Under the pieces are notes generated by a model. That model did no database searches. It saw nothing but the letters and a program-made list of their open reading frames with translations, and was not told where the DNA came from. A stretch of DNA of 31,050 nucleotides. It comes from CAIUVD01 sp044338255 (GTDB lineage: Bacteria; Planctomycetota; UBA11346). The position numbers and the translations under genes are program-made. This document shows, piece after piece, positions 16,277-24,880 of this stretch. Within the stretch, counting starts at the first letter, position 1; every line of letters begins with the position of its first letter. The stretch is taken from assembly GCA_044338255.1 (NCBI GenBank), contig JBIILZ010000039.1, positions 1 to 31,050 on the forward strand, read 5' to 3'.

Positions 16277-16821
16277 CAGCTCGGCTCCAGGGTTGCGAGC
16301 CTGGCCACAGTGGCGGTGGCGAGGTCCCCCATCGCCGCCGATGGGCGATTGATCAGCAGGGTCCTTCGCGCCGCCCGACCGGCACCGGCGAGGAGGTGCA
16401 GCGCGGTATCGATGTCGGACACCAGCCAGGGATTGCAACGTGGCCGAAACCCGGCGCAGGCCTGGGCGGCCTCTCCGCAAAGCGCGATCAGGCCGGCAGG
16501 AACCGCCGCCGCCGCGGCTTCGGCGGCCTGCAGCACGGTGGCATCCTTGGTCTTCTTGGCCACGCCGACGGCGGCGAAGGCGGTCGCATCGGCGTCGGCG
16601 AAAAGCAGCGCATGCTCCCGCCAGAGGTCGAGCTGCTGAGCGAGAGCCTCGGCTTCGGCGGTGACCTCGGGCCATTTTTCGCCAGTGGTGTAGCGGCAGG
16701 CCATGGCTGCCGTCGCGCAGCCAATGGCGGCGGTCACCGCTGCCGCCGCGCCGCCGCCGGGGGTCGGCACGCGCTCGGCCAGACTGGCGACGAAGCTGGC
16801 GATCGTCTGTTCGCCGGTCAT
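16276..16821 (-). CDS. Cyclodeaminase/cyclohydrolase family protein (FTCD_C/FchA type)
   Basis: The 181-residue product matches the four-helix formiminotransferase-cyclodeaminase C-terminal family, which includes formimidoyltetrahydrofolate cyclodeaminase and methenyltetrahydrofolate cyclohydrolase FchA. The signature PTPGGGAAAAV is at residues 19-29. A family-typical pattern of helices follows, with ALLFADADATAFAAV and a region near 140-150 (NPWLVSDIDTALHLL) like the usual SDxxxA segment. It is expected in the cytoplasm in one-carbon metabolism, but the exact reaction cannot be told from sequence alone. The start at 16821 lies 4 bp after the murA stop; residues read upstream of it belong to murA in another frame. 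Its stop overlaps the AsmA-like start by one base. Confidence 0.85.
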   Translation of the reverse strand: MTGEQTIASFVASLAERVPTPGGGAAAAVTAAIGCATAAMACRYTTGEKWPEVTAEAEALAQQLDLWREHALLFADADATAFAAVGVAKKTKDATVLQAAEAAAAAVPAGLIALCGEAAQACAGFRPRCNPWLVSDIDTALHLLAGAGRAARRTLLINRPSAAMGDLATATVARLATLEPS

Positions 16822-16825
16822 CGCC

Positions 16826-18142
16826 TTATCCTGCGGCCGATTCTTTGAGCTCGCTCGCGGCTTCATCGGCGACGCGCTCGATGCGCGCGCCGAGCTTGCA
16901 CAGGCGCTCTTCGAGCCGCTCATAGCCGCGATCGATGTGGTAGATGCGCGACAGACGCGTCTCGCCATCGGCGGCCATGGCGGCGATGGTCAAGGCCGCC
17001 CCGGCACGGAGGTCGCTGGCCATGATCGGCGCCGGCTTGAGTTTGGCGACGCCCTGGATCACCGCTTGGCCGTTGGCCACGGAGATGTTCGCGCCCATGC
17101 GCCGCAATTCGGCGGCGGTCATGAAGCGATCGGGATAGATGCGCTCGGTGAGGATCGAGGTGCCCTCGGCGATCGCCATCAGGGTCATGATCGGACTCTG
17201 CACATCGGTCGGAAAAGCCGGGTAGGGCAGGGTGGTGACTTCCGCAGGCTTGTAGCGCTCGGCGGGGATGACGGTCAGCGCCGTGCCCTTGCGCTCGACG
17301 GTCACGCCCATCTGGCGCAGGACATCGAGTACCGCCAGGAGGTGATCCGGCCGGCAGCCGGTGACGGTCAGCTTGGAACGGGTCACTGCTCCGGCGATAA
17401 GGAAGGTCGCGGTCTCGATGCGATCGGGGATGACCGTATGGTTGGCGGCCTTGAGCTTCTTCACGCCCTGGATGGTGATGCGCGGGCTGCCATGGCCGCT
17501 GATCTTGGCGCCCATGGCATTGAGACAGTCGGCCAAATCCACGACTTCCGGCTCGCAGGCGGCGCACTCGATGATCGTCGTGCCCTTGGCCAGCACCGCC
17601 GCGCACATGACGTTGTCGGTGGCCAGCACCGACGAACCGAACTTGCCGCCGAGGTAGATCTCGGTGCCCTTGAGGCCGCCCTTGGGGGCTTTGGCGCGGA
17701 TGTTGCCGCCGTCGATCTCAATGATCGCGCCGAGGGCTTCGAGTCCGCGCAAGTGCAGATCGATGGGGCGTTCGCCGAGGTTGCAGCCACCGGGCAAGCT
17801 GACGATGGCCTCGCCGCGGGCGGCGAGCAGGGGGCCAAGCACGCACACGCCGGCGCGCATCTGCTTGACCAGCTCATAGGGCGCCGTGCTGTTGTAGGTG
17901 TCTTTGATGCGAGTGCTAATCGTCTTGGCGTTTTTCCCCGTGCCCCAGGTGGTTTCGACCCCCAGGGTGTTGAGGATTTTCACCTGCGTCTGGATGTCGC
18001 GCAAAGCCGGAATGTTGCTGAAGCGGCAGACCTCGCCGGTCATCAGACTCACCGCCAGAATCGGTAACGCTGCGTTCTTGGAGCCGGAGACGGAAATCGT
18101 GCCGGAGAGCGGCTTGCCGCCGCGAATCAGGAAGCTGTCCAT
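16826..18142 (-). CDS. murA: UDP-N-acetylglucosamine 1-carboxyvinyltransferase MurA
   Basis: MurA (438 residues) transfers enolpyruvate from phosphoenolpyruvate to UDP-GlcNAc, the first committed step of peptidoglycan precursor synthesis in the cytoplasm. The N-terminus MDSFLIRGGKPLSGTISVSG and SKNAALPILA (K22) match the family. The catalytic cysteine, which fosfomycin targets in this family, is present as C120 in SLPGGCNLGERPIDLHL. Later family segments include YPAFPTDVQSP and the final DRGYERLEERLCKLGA. Length is normal. I chose the ATG at 18142; the upstream extension has no homology-like residues. It leads a tight minus-strand group with the cyclodeaminase-like and AsmA-like genes. Its presence shows the host makes peptidoglycan. 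Confidence 0.97.
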   Translation of the reverse strand: MDSFLIRGGKPLSGTISVSGSKNAALPILAVSLMTGEVCRFSNIPALRDIQTQVKILNTLGVETTWGTGKNAKTISTRIKDTYNSTAPYELVKQMRAGVCVLGPLLAARGEAIVSLPGGCNLGERPIDLHLRGLEALGAIIEIDGGNIRAKAPKGGLKGTEIYLGGKFGSSVLATDNVMCAAVLAKGTTIIECAACEPEVVDLADCLNAMGAKISGHGSPRITIQGVKKLKAANHTVIPDRIETATFLIAGAVTRSKLTVTGCRPDHLLAVLDVLRQMGVTVERKGTALTVIPAERYKPAEVTTLPYPAFPTDVQSPIMTLMAIAEGTSILTERIYPDRFMTAAELRRMGANISVANGQAVIQGVAKLKPAPIMASDLRAGAALTIAAMAADGETRLSRIYHIDRGYERLEERLCKLGARIERVADEAASELKESAAG

Positions 18143-18386
18143 GTAGGTAAGCACTCTAGGACCTGCCCGGACATAATCTATCCTGGGAGCCGCCCTGCCT
18201 GGATAAGCCGCATGCAAGAATGCGGATCGACGACCTGACCTGCGTGCATGCCACCTGCCAAATCCCCGCCTGCGCGCCCCACAACTAACCTACCCATTGA
18301 CGATTCCAGTAGTTATTGATAAGCCCCATGTCCTTCCTCGTATCTGTCTAATTCATCAGATACCTCACGACCCCAGGAGCTTCCCG
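18143..18386. promoter_or_regulatory. Divergent murA / polysaccharide-export intergenic region
   Basis: This 244-bp gap must hold promoters for murA (minus) and the Wza-like gene (plus). It contains a 6-bp hairpin CCGCAT/ATGCGG (18208-18225). On plus, TTGACG at 18297-18302 is a possible -35 box, but the -10 partner near 18319-18325 is weak. On minus, TAGATT about 35 bp before the murA ATG could be a -10. None of these is firm. Confidence 0.35.
18340..18363 (+). promoter_or_regulatory. Leader hairpin upstream of the export gene ribosome binding site
   Basis: GTATCTG (18340-18346) pairs perfectly with CAGATAC (18357-18363) around a 10-base loop. It ends 11 bp before the AGGAG ribosome binding site (18375-18379) of the Wza-like gene. 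As an RNA hairpin it could affect translation or be an operator for a dimeric regulator; nothing in the sequence decides between them. Confidence 0.45.
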
Positions 18387-19268
18387 GTGAAACGTAATTT
18401 GCTTTTCGTGTTGATGACCTTGTGTCACGTCGGGGCATGCGCGGCGGAGCTCGCGCCGGCGGTCATCTCCGAGGTGATTTCAACCGCGAGTCCACGCAAT
18501 ATTCCTAGCGATTACCGCATCTATGTCGGCGATCGCTTATCTGTGCAGGTCTTCGATCAGCCCGATCTGTCGATCGAGCTGCTGGTGCCGATGGACGGAT
18601 ATCTGTCCTTCCCCTTGATCGGCGAGGTGCAGTCGCCGATCGGTTGGACCTTGAGCGAGCTCCGCTGGGAGTTGAAGAAACGCCTCGAACGCGATTTCCT
18701 CAAGCTCGCAGTGGTGACCATCTCGATCAAGGAATTCGGTGCCCGTCAGGCCTTCGTCATGGGTCAGGTCACCAAGCCCGGGACGGTGGATCTGGATCCG
18801 TTCCATCCGGTCTCGGCCCTGCAGGCGATCGGTCAGGCCGGGGGCCTGAAGGAAGAAGCCAATCCGTCAGGAGCGTTCATCCTCCGCGACGATCCCCTGC
18901 GCCCGGGCATGAAGCTGTCGCTCGCGGTGGCCTCGACGATCGCGGCGGCCAAGGATGGCGGCGATATCGTGCTTAGTGCCGGCGACGTGATCGTGGTCCC
19001 GCGCCTCGACCGCATCTATGTGGTCGGTCAAGTGAACAAGAGCGGAGCCCTGGATATCTCATCGTCGGAGCGCATGACGGTCAGCAAGGCGATCAGTCTC
19101 GCGGGTGGTTTCACCCGATTCTCAAGTGAATCGGGGGTGGTCCTGGTACGCAGCAACCAGGCCGCCCAGGTCATCGATGTGCATGCGATCTTCGGTGGCT
19201 CGAGTACCGCTGAAGACCCGCCGCTGAAGCCCGGTGACACCGTCTACGTGCCTGCCAGCCGTTTCTGA
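18387..19268 (+). CDS. Wza-like polysaccharide export protein (Poly_export and SLBB domains)
   Basis: This 293-residue protein belongs to the outer-membrane polysaccharide export family, which forms the exit channel for capsule or exopolysaccharide. A signal peptide is followed by VGACAAE, which could be a lipoprotein site at C18 or a normal signal-peptidase site. The Poly_export domain runs about 40-122 (DYRIYVGDRLSVQVFDQPDL, MDGYLSFPLIGEV). Two SLBB domains follow at about 125-215 (VMGQVTKPGTVDL) and 215-290 (YVVGQVNKSGALDIS), ending LKPGDTVYVPASRF. I chose the GTG start at 18387 because AGGAG lies 7 bases before it and a signal peptide follows at once. It is divergent from murA and convergent with the exopolysaccharide operon. 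A Wzc-type kinase partner was not found nearby. Confidence 0.92.
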   Translation: MKRNLLFVLMTLCHVGACAAELAPAVISEVISTASPRNIPSDYRIYVGDRLSVQVFDQPDLSIELLVPMDGYLSFPLIGEVQSPIGWTLSELRWELKKRLERDFLKLAVVTISIKEFGARQAFVMGQVTKPGTVDLDPFHPVSALQAIGQAGGLKEEANPSGAFILRDDPLRPGMKLSLAVASTIAAAKDGGDIVLSAGDVIVVPRLDRIYVVGQVNKSGALDISSSERMTVSKAISLAGGFTRFSSESGVVLVRSNQAAQVIDVHAIFGGSSTAEDPPLKPGDTVYVPASRF

Positions 19269-19275
19269 GCCTGTT

Positions 19276-19305
19276 GCTTCTGAGAGAGATGCTTCTGAGA
19301 GAGAT
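19276..19305 (+). repeat. Two tandem 15-bp units plus a partial third
   Basis: GCTTCTGAGAGAGAT occurs at 19276-19290 and 19291-19305, followed by a partial GCTTCTAAGTGAG. It lies between two convergent genes, 7 bp after the export gene stop and 17 bp before the end of the acetyltransferase gene. Confidence 0.9.
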
Positions 19306-19322
19306 GCTTCTAAGTGAGCTGG

Positions 19323-19916
19323 TCAGCGCTCGCTTGCGGGCGCGGCGGATACCGGCTGTGGATTGAGCGTGCGCTGACCACAGGGCGCCGCCGGAGTGCC
19401 GCGATAGATGGTCCACGGCTGCGCATCCTTGGTGAGCAGGGCGTTGGCGCTGATGACCGCGCCGGCGCCGATGGTCAGGCCGGGCATGATCACCGCCCGC
19501 AGCGCGATCCAGGCGCCATCACCGATGGTGATCGGGGCTATTTTCAGAGAAAAATGCACGTCTTGAAGATCATGGCTGCCGGTGCAGAGATAGGTCTGCT
19601 GGCTGATCACGGCATGGGCGCCAATGGTGATCTGATCAAGCGCATAGAGCCATACCTCTTCGCCGATCCAGGCGTGATCGCCGATGGTGACTTTCCATGG
19701 ATAATTGCAGCGCACGGTGCTGCGCAGGAGTACGCCGCGGCCGATGCGGGCCCCGAAGCAACGCCAGACGGTACGCTTCCAGGCGTAGAACGGTTGCGGG
19801 CACGGGCGCAGCAGCAACAGCCAGGCGATGTCCCAGAGGATCACGAACCAACCCGGGCGGCCGCGGTCGAACCAGGATTGATTATAACCGGTGAGATCGA
19901 TGTGGGGTTCAGGCAT
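19323..19916 (-). CDS. WcaF-like colanic-acid-type acetyltransferase (left-handed beta-helix)
   Basis: This 197-residue hexapeptide-repeat acyltransferase is close in pattern to WcaF, which O-acetylates sugar residues of an exopolysaccharide using acetyl-CoA in the cytoplasm. Features are a helical N-terminus with PFYAWKRTVWRCFGARIG, then repeats (IGRGVLLRSTVRCNYPWKVT, IGDHAWIGEEVWLYALDQIT, IGAHAVISQQTYLCTGSHD), and IGDGAWIALRAVIMPGLTIG near the end. The catalytic histidine is probably in TGSHD. The ATG at 19916 overlaps the upstream glycosyltransferase stop by 8 bp; a TTG three codons earlier is less likely. It is the last gene of the minus-strand exopolysaccharide run. Confidence 0.9.
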   Translation of the reverse strand: MPEPHIDLTGYNQSWFDRGRPGWFVILWDIAWLLLLRPCPQPFYAWKRTVWRCFGARIGRGVLLRSTVRCNYPWKVTIGDHAWIGEEVWLYALDQITIGAHAVISQQTYLCTGSHDLQDVHFSLKIAPITIGDGAWIALRAVIMPGLTIGAGAVISANALLTKDAQPWTIYRGTPAAPCGQRTLNPQPVSAAPASER

Positions 19917-21084
19917 GGCGGGCAATTACCTCAGCGAAAAATTGATTACGTGCCCGTGCCGCGGTGGTGATGGCGAAGGTCTGCTGAAAGAGCTTCACGG
20001 CGTTTTCACTCATGAGCCGGACTTGGGCCTCGGAAAGAGCCAGAAATGTGGCGAGCATGTCGCTGACCGCGGCAGCGTGGTCGGCCACCGCGTAGCCCGC
20101 GCCGGCGGCCACTACTTCCCGCCAGATGTTGACCTGGGTGGTGGTGAGCACCGGCGTGCCGCAGGCGAGGGCCTCAGCGATCACCAGGCCGAAATTCTCC
20201 TGATGCGACGGCAGGCAGAAACCGCATGCGTTTCGGAAAGCACCCCACTTGGCGTCGCCGCGTAGCATTCCTGGCCAATGGATGCGCTTGGCTACTTCAG
20301 TGTCGGTGATCGTCGCCATCAGCCGGCTTTGCAGATGGTCGGGGTCGGGACCCGCAACCACCAGCTCGAGTTGCGGATGCGCCGCCGCCTGACGCTTGAA
20401 TGCACTCAGCAGGAGGTCGATGCCTTTCTTTTCGTGGATGCGTGAGAGGAAGAGGATGAAGGGCTTGTCGACGACGGCGGGGCAGATGTCCGCGAAGGCG
20501 GCGCGCTGGCGATCAATAGCCTCGGCCTCTTTGGCGGCACCGGCGCTGCCGATAGCCTGCACGGCTTCGGTCACCCGATAGGGACGGAAAGATTCGCGTG
20601 CCAGGCGGCGCTCGTCGTCAGCCGTGAAGACCACCGCCTGGGCATCGCGCAGGACAGCGTGCTCGGCCGTCAGCCAGTAGAGATACTTCTTGAGATGCTT
20701 CAGCGGATACTGGCGTTTGAACCACGGATCAAGCATGCCGTGCGGATAGACGACATAGGGGATACGATCGGCGCAAACGCGGTGGACGAGCCGCGACTGG
20801 TATTGCCACAGGCCGTCTGCAACCACCAGATCCGCTCGGCTGCTGGCGGCACGGAGACGATCCTGGGCGGTGGCGGCGTAGCCATAGGTGCCGCGGCCGC
20901 GACCGAGAGCGATAGCGGGCAGCTCGAAGGATTTCCACCAGGGCTCATCGCCTTGATCGAGCGCCGCCACGGTCACGTGGTGGCCGTCCTGCACTGATGA
21001 AAGTCCCATCTGCCGAACGCATTCAATTACGCCGCCAGCCGCCGGATCAAGAGTTCGTACTACGTGGAGTAGGTGCATCGGCAT
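19909..21084 (-). CDS. GT4-type glycosyltransferase
   Basis: The 391-residue protein has a GT-B fold of family 4. The N-terminal domain opens with HLLHVVRTLDPAAGGVIECV, the usual GGxxxxx loop near the start of GT4 enzymes, and includes YVVYPHGMLDPWFKRQ. The C-terminal domain has FILFLSRIHEKKGIDLLLSA and the donor-binding E-x7-E motif in HQENFGLVIAEALACGTPVL. It probably adds one sugar to the lipid-linked repeat unit at the cytoplasmic membrane face. The start overlaps the end of the Wzy gene by 38 bp; the ATG two codons later would shorten this to 32 bp. It overlaps the WcaF-like gene downstream. Donor and linkage cannot be predicted. Confidence 0.92.
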   Translation of the reverse strand: MPMHLLHVVRTLDPAAGGVIECVRQMGLSSVQDGHHVTVAALDQGDEPWWKSFELPAIALGRGRGTYGYAATAQDRLRAASSRADLVVADGLWQYQSRLVHRVCADRIPYVVYPHGMLDPWFKRQYPLKHLKKYLYWLTAEHAVLRDAQAVVFTADDERRLARESFRPYRVTEAVQAIGSAGAAKEAEAIDRQRAAFADICPAVVDKPFILFLSRIHEKKGIDLLLSAFKRQAAAHPQLELVVAGPDPDHLQSRLMATITDTEVAKRIHWPGMLRGDAKWGAFRNACGFCLPSHQENFGLVIAEALACGTPVLTTTQVNIWREVVAAGAGYAVADHAAAVSDMLATFLALSEAQVRLMSENAVKLFQQTFAITTAARARNQFFAEVIARHA

Positions 21085-22285
21085 CGTCTCGATTGAGAAA
21101 AAAGGGAGTGTTGTCGGGAGTGACGATCCAGGTGAGCGCGTACATCACGAGCTTGTCGAGCTCGAAAAAGGCACCGTTCTGATTGGCGATGATCATGAAA
21201 ATTAACACGAAGTAGTGATTCTTCTTCCGTAAAAGCATGACCAAGAGCGGGACTGCCATCATTCCGAAGCTGAAGAAAAAATTGAATACGCCGTTTTGCA
21301 AAGGGCTCTCGCCATTGACATCAAATAAGCCTGTGTTGCTCAAGGCTTCTTCGATTCCAGTTATGGGAATTCCGACTATATGTGTTCCCCAGGTGAGCGA
21401 TAAGATGCTCAATGGATGAAAGATGCGCACATTTGCTGACTGATCATCGCCAGTGATAATCGCCTGTAGGCGACTACCTATTATCTCGCTTACCGAACTC
21501 ATGGTGATGGCGAAAGCAAAGATCCCCAGGAGGCTGATGAGCACCGCTGTCGCATGACGACGCGATAAAAACATCAGTCCCAGAGCCAGATTGGCGACGA
21601 AGCCTAGGGAGGTGCACGCTACCGCACTGGTGCCGAGGGCGATCAGGCATGGAATCGGCTGCCATCGTTCATGATTGACCTGCTGGATGTAATAAAGAAC
21701 CGCAGCGATTAAACCGAGATATGACGGTTCGCTGAAAAAAGCGCTAACACGGATATCCAGGTCGAGTCCATGCCGCATGGCGTGATCAACCCAGCGTTCT
21801 GAAAGGGCGGCATCTTCTGAATTCACGTACCAGTTAACCGGTATGATTAGATATGTACCGCTCATAATGAGAAGTTGTTGCAGCAAGGTAAAGGCAAAGA
21901 TAAATGTAGCCATGTACCCAGCTATTCGTTCAATTTTCACATGTCCGTGATTAACTTTCAGCGAGGATGACAGTATCCAGCAGGCTAGGAATCCACCCAG
22001 TAGGAAATGGATTTCACGTAAGAAATTGAAGGAGACTTCCGCATATAGGGAAAAGGAGATCGTAAACGACGCGCTTGCGAACAACAGCCAGATGGATCCA
22101 ATCCCGATGGGGGTTTTACGAATGAGCAGTAAGCCAATGATGACCGCAACCAGGAATCCCTGGCACGACATAAAAAGGCTTGAACCCATTTGTAAGAAAG
22201 GTAAGCACGCGATCGCCAAGATGAGGAAACGATAGGGGGTTAAATGCGACAATAAAAGTTCTGATGATTCTTGGATGCGTATCAT
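21047..22285 (-). CDS. Wzy-like O-antigen/exopolysaccharide polymerase
   Basis: This is a 412-residue integral membrane protein with about eleven predicted helices, from FLILAIACLPFLQM to YFVLIFMIIANQNG. It has the general form of the O-antigen ligase/polymerase (Wzy) superfamily: a large loop at about 170-205 with FFSEPSYLGLIAAVLYY, like the SEPSyl motif in many Wzy-like proteins, and a later loop around 260-320. It would join flipped repeat units in the periplasm. Base composition is visibly richer in A and T than the neighbours, as is usual for polymerase genes. A 205-bp AT-rich gap (22286-22490) with no supported gene lies upstream, so it may have its own promoter; none was clear. No ribosome binding site is evident. 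Confidence 0.8.
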   Translation of the reverse strand: MIRIQESSELLLSHLTPYRFLILAIACLPFLQMGSSLFMSCQGFLVAVIIGLLLIRKTPIGIGSIWLLFASASFTISFSLYAEVSFNFLREIHFLLGGFLACWILSSSLKVNHGHVKIERIAGYMATFIFAFTLLQQLLIMSGTYLIIPVNWYVNSEDAALSERWVDHAMRHGLDLDIRVSAFFSEPSYLGLIAAVLYYIQQVNHERWQPIPCLIALGTSAVACTSLGFVANLALGLMFLSRRHATAVLISLLGIFAFAITMSSVSEIIGSRLQAIITGDDQSANVRIFHPLSILSLTWGTHIVGIPITGIEEALSNTGLFDVNGESPLQNGVFNFFFSFGMMAVPLLVMLLRKKNHYFVLIFMIIANQNGAFFELDKLVMYALTWIVTPDNTPFFLNRDDADAPTPRSTNS

Positions 22286-22490
22286 GGAAGTAAAAGTAAA
22301 TTGATATTTTTATTTATTTCGGCATGTATATGGTGAGGATGATAGCAAGAGTTTGTAGTGTAAAATTTCATAAAATTGTATGTCTATTATTGGGATTCTT
22401 TGGATTCTTCGGACGCAGCCATTGGAGTAGATCGCAATCTCGATCTTGGCAGTGGTATGGTAAAGTATGTTACGCGGGCTTCCATGTCGG

Positions 22491-23627
22491 CTATGTTTCC
22501 TTCGCTTGATAAAATGCCGATGGGCGTGGGCTCCTGTTAATGGTGTGATCAATGATATCGGCAAGATAGTGCGCTCCGGCAACGGCGGTGAGTTGCAGGC
22601 AAGTGCGTGCACGGCGTGCGGCGCGGGCCGCTGGCGACCAAGCATCAGTTGACTTAAGGTCGATTATGGCAGCCGCGATTTCCGTCGGCGATCGTGCGGC
22701 AATGCAGCGGCCATTGCGCGGATCGTCGAGCATGATCGAGGCGCCCACCTGGTACGTGGCTACCACCGGAACTCCTTGCATCAGAGCTTCGCTGACCACT
22801 ACGCCCCAGCCATCATCCATCGAGCGTGAAGGTAGTACCAAGACATCAAGGTGAGCCAAGAAAGTCCCTATCTGGGAATTGGCTATGACGCCATGGAAAG
22901 TGGCGTTAACCCCGGCGATCGCCGCCTGAGCCCGCAATGCAGCCTCATCGGCACCGCGACCGGTGAGGTGCAGTTCGGTCGTCATCGGTATGAGTGGAAT
23001 GGCGGTGATGAGATCGGGCACGCCTTTCATGGCGATCCATCGTCCGACGAAGCCGATTCGCAGCGGTTGCACTGCTGACGTTGAAAAAGTGCACTCTTGT
23101 TCGGGAATGAAGTAAGCGAAGGGAAAAATGCGTTCTGCTCGGTATCCCGTTAGGCGAAACCAATCCGGACCGTTGCGACCAATGGCGAGGATGCCGCGTA
23201 GATTTTTGCGATACCAGGACTCGTTTAGCCACGATTGAGCAAGACGTAAAATACCACTTGGTCCCTCGATGACCCGTGGCTCATGCAGCAGAAAAGCATG
23301 ACTCGAGCAGGCCATGATGTGCTTGGTTGCCTGCAGAATCATCGGTACCCGTCTGAGGGCGCAGAGGATGTGAATGGTGTTTTCCGGATCATTTTTCACG
23401 ATTCGTTCAATGATCGTCGCATCTGGTGAGACAAAGGTGGTGAGATATGGTGAGCGCGGGTCACTCCAGCCCAATGACCGGCGTTCAGCGGGCAGTGGCG
23501 CATCGGCACAGGTGATGACTTCGATCTCGGGATACAGCTGCGCGAGGGCGTCAAATAGGTAGTGGGTATGCGGGGATGAACAGGGCTCCCACAAGACCAC
23601 GTGTTTAATGGTTGTTGGCAGTGGCAT
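22491..23627 (-). CDS. GT4-type glycosyltransferase
   Basis: This 378-residue GT-B glycosyltransferase has its C-terminal domain starting at LRIGFVGRWIAMKGVPDLIT, followed by LHLTGRGADEAALR and the family 4 donor motif DGWGVVVSEALMQGVPVVAT. The N-terminal half is less typical but has KHVVLWEPCSSPHTHYLFDA at its start and an HEPRVIEGPSG segment. The ATG at 23627 shares one base with the stop of the upstream glycosyltransferase gene (TAATG), which argues for coupled translation. An earlier in-frame start would lie inside that gene and adds unlikely residues. It probably adds one sugar to the repeat unit; the sugar is unknown. Confidence 0.9.
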   Translation of the reverse strand: MPLPTTIKHVVLWEPCSSPHTHYLFDALAQLYPEIEVITCADAPLPAERRSLGWSDPRSPYLTTFVSPDATIIERIVKNDPENTIHILCALRRVPMILQATKHIMACSSHAFLLHEPRVIEGPSGILRLAQSWLNESWYRKNLRGILAIGRNGPDWFRLTGYRAERIFPFAYFIPEQECTFSTSAVQPLRIGFVGRWIAMKGVPDLITAIPLIPMTTELHLTGRGADEAALRAQAAIAGVNATFHGVIANSQIGTFLAHLDVLVLPSRSMDDGWGVVVSEALMQGVPVVATYQVGASIMLDDPRNGRCIAARSPTEIAAAIIDLKSTDAWSPAARAARRARTCLQLTAVAGAHYLADIIDHTINRSPRPSAFYQAKET

Positions 23628-24832
23628 TAGATTTCCTCGGCGCAGACGAGGAATGTGGTCAGGCGGTGGCCGACAGCCATCGGTGCATGTCGCTCGACCG
23701 ATCGTGCACATCCGCGGGTAGAAAGATCGGCGATGCGTTGCGGGTCTGTGGCTAGATCATATATAGCATCCGCCAAGGTCGGCGCATCGGCACGCGTGAG
23801 TAGAAGTGCGACATCTCCGAATAAAATCGGCACATCGCTGACCGCGGTGCTGATAAGGGCCAGGCCATTGGCGGTCAACTCGACGACCTTGGAGGGAAAC
23901 GTGGTCTGCCCGACATTGCTGTCGGGCATTTTTAAACACAGTCCGATATGGCATAGGCGTAAAATCGAGAGGTATTCACTCGGTCCAAGGTTAGGACATA
24001 CACGAACCTTGATCTGCGGGTGGAATTCGTTCTCGAGGTCCTGAAACAAACGCACATCGCCAAAGCCGGTGACCATTAGTTCGATCACGGTCATGTTGGG
24101 GGGACTTTTTTTACGCAGGATCCTGAATGCCTCGGCGCATATCTCACTGCCGGTATCGGCTTTGATGGTGCCGCCATAAAGAATGCGAATGATCTCGCCG
24201 GGGCGCGGATCGCGCCCGATGTCTTCTGGGGTGACGATGCCATGGATCACGCAGGATCTCTCGGCTTTGGCGATGTCGGCGATGCCCGTGGAGGCGACGA
24301 TCGGATGCGGTTTACAGAGGCTGCGCACGAGTGGATAGAACAGCCGATTGAGCAACGAACGCAGGCCTTTCTGGTTGTCGGGGAAATCTTCGATGTCGAT
24401 GGTCGCGCGCATGCCGCGGCAGAGCAGCATGAAAGCGGCCGGAACATACTCGGGATTCTGATTGTAGAACACCACGTGATCCTGATGGCGGCGCAACTGG
24501 CAGGCGACCTTGAAGTAGTGCCACGCGGCCAGGATGCGGCTTAGCCAGGGGACGCCGATGGCTGGCTTGTAATGGATGTCGACCTCATTCTCGACGAGAT
24601 CGAAGGACGAGGTAAGCCGCCAGCCGCCATGTCTGCCGATGATCGGAGTGGAAAGCAGATGACCTTTCCAACCGACGGCTTGCGCTGCATAGAGCAGGCC
24701 GAGGACCTTGCGTGTACCGGCGCCGATCTGCAGGTTGATTCCCAACTTCTTGGCCAATCCCGGGGTATTGACCGGGGCGATGATCCATAGGTGTTGTGGT
24801 CGCTCGGCGGTATTGGTTGATGATGTCGTCAT
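23627..24832 (-). CDS. Probable GT-B glycosyltransferase
   Basis: The 401-residue product resembles family 4-like glycosyltransferases. It starts with LWIIAPVNTPGLAKKLGINL, has HVVFYNQNPEYVPAAFMLL and ATIDIEDFPDN in the N-terminal domain, IIRILYGGTIKADTGSEICA at the linker, and GLCLKMPDSNVGQTTFPSKV followed by VELTANGLALISTAV in the donor domain. The usual E-x7-E pattern is weak: the region reads SKVVELTANG, as in GTs of the GT4/GT1-like superfamily with a single conserved glutamate. It lies between the flippase gene (48 bp upstream) and a glycosyltransferase gene that it overlaps by one base. Function as a glycosyltransferase is likely but less sure than for its neighbours. Confidence 0.75.
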   Translation of the reverse strand: MTTSSTNTAERPQHLWIIAPVNTPGLAKKLGINLQIGAGTRKVLGLLYAAQAVGWKGHLLSTPIIGRHGGWRLTSSFDLVENEVDIHYKPAIGVPWLSRILAAWHYFKVACQLRRHQDHVVFYNQNPEYVPAAFMLLCRGMRATIDIEDFPDNQKGLRSLLNRLFYPLVRSLCKPHPIVASTGIADIAKAERSCVIHGIVTPEDIGRDPRPGEIIRILYGGTIKADTGSEICAEAFRILRKKSPPNMTVIELMVTGFGDVRLFQDLENEFHPQIKVRVCPNLGPSEYLSILRLCHIGLCLKMPDSNVGQTTFPSKVVELTANGLALISTAVSDVPILFGDVALLLTRADAPTLADAIYDLATDPQRIADLSTRGCARSVERHAPMAVGHRLTTFLVCAEEI

Positions 24833-24880
24833 TGGTGCTCCAGCTTGGTCGATGAAAAAGCGAATGATTAATATCGGGAG

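Noticed and set aside
16277..16675. N-terminal extension of the AsmA-like protein
   Set aside because: It is the other frame of the cyclodeaminase-like gene; a signal peptide starts at 16276.
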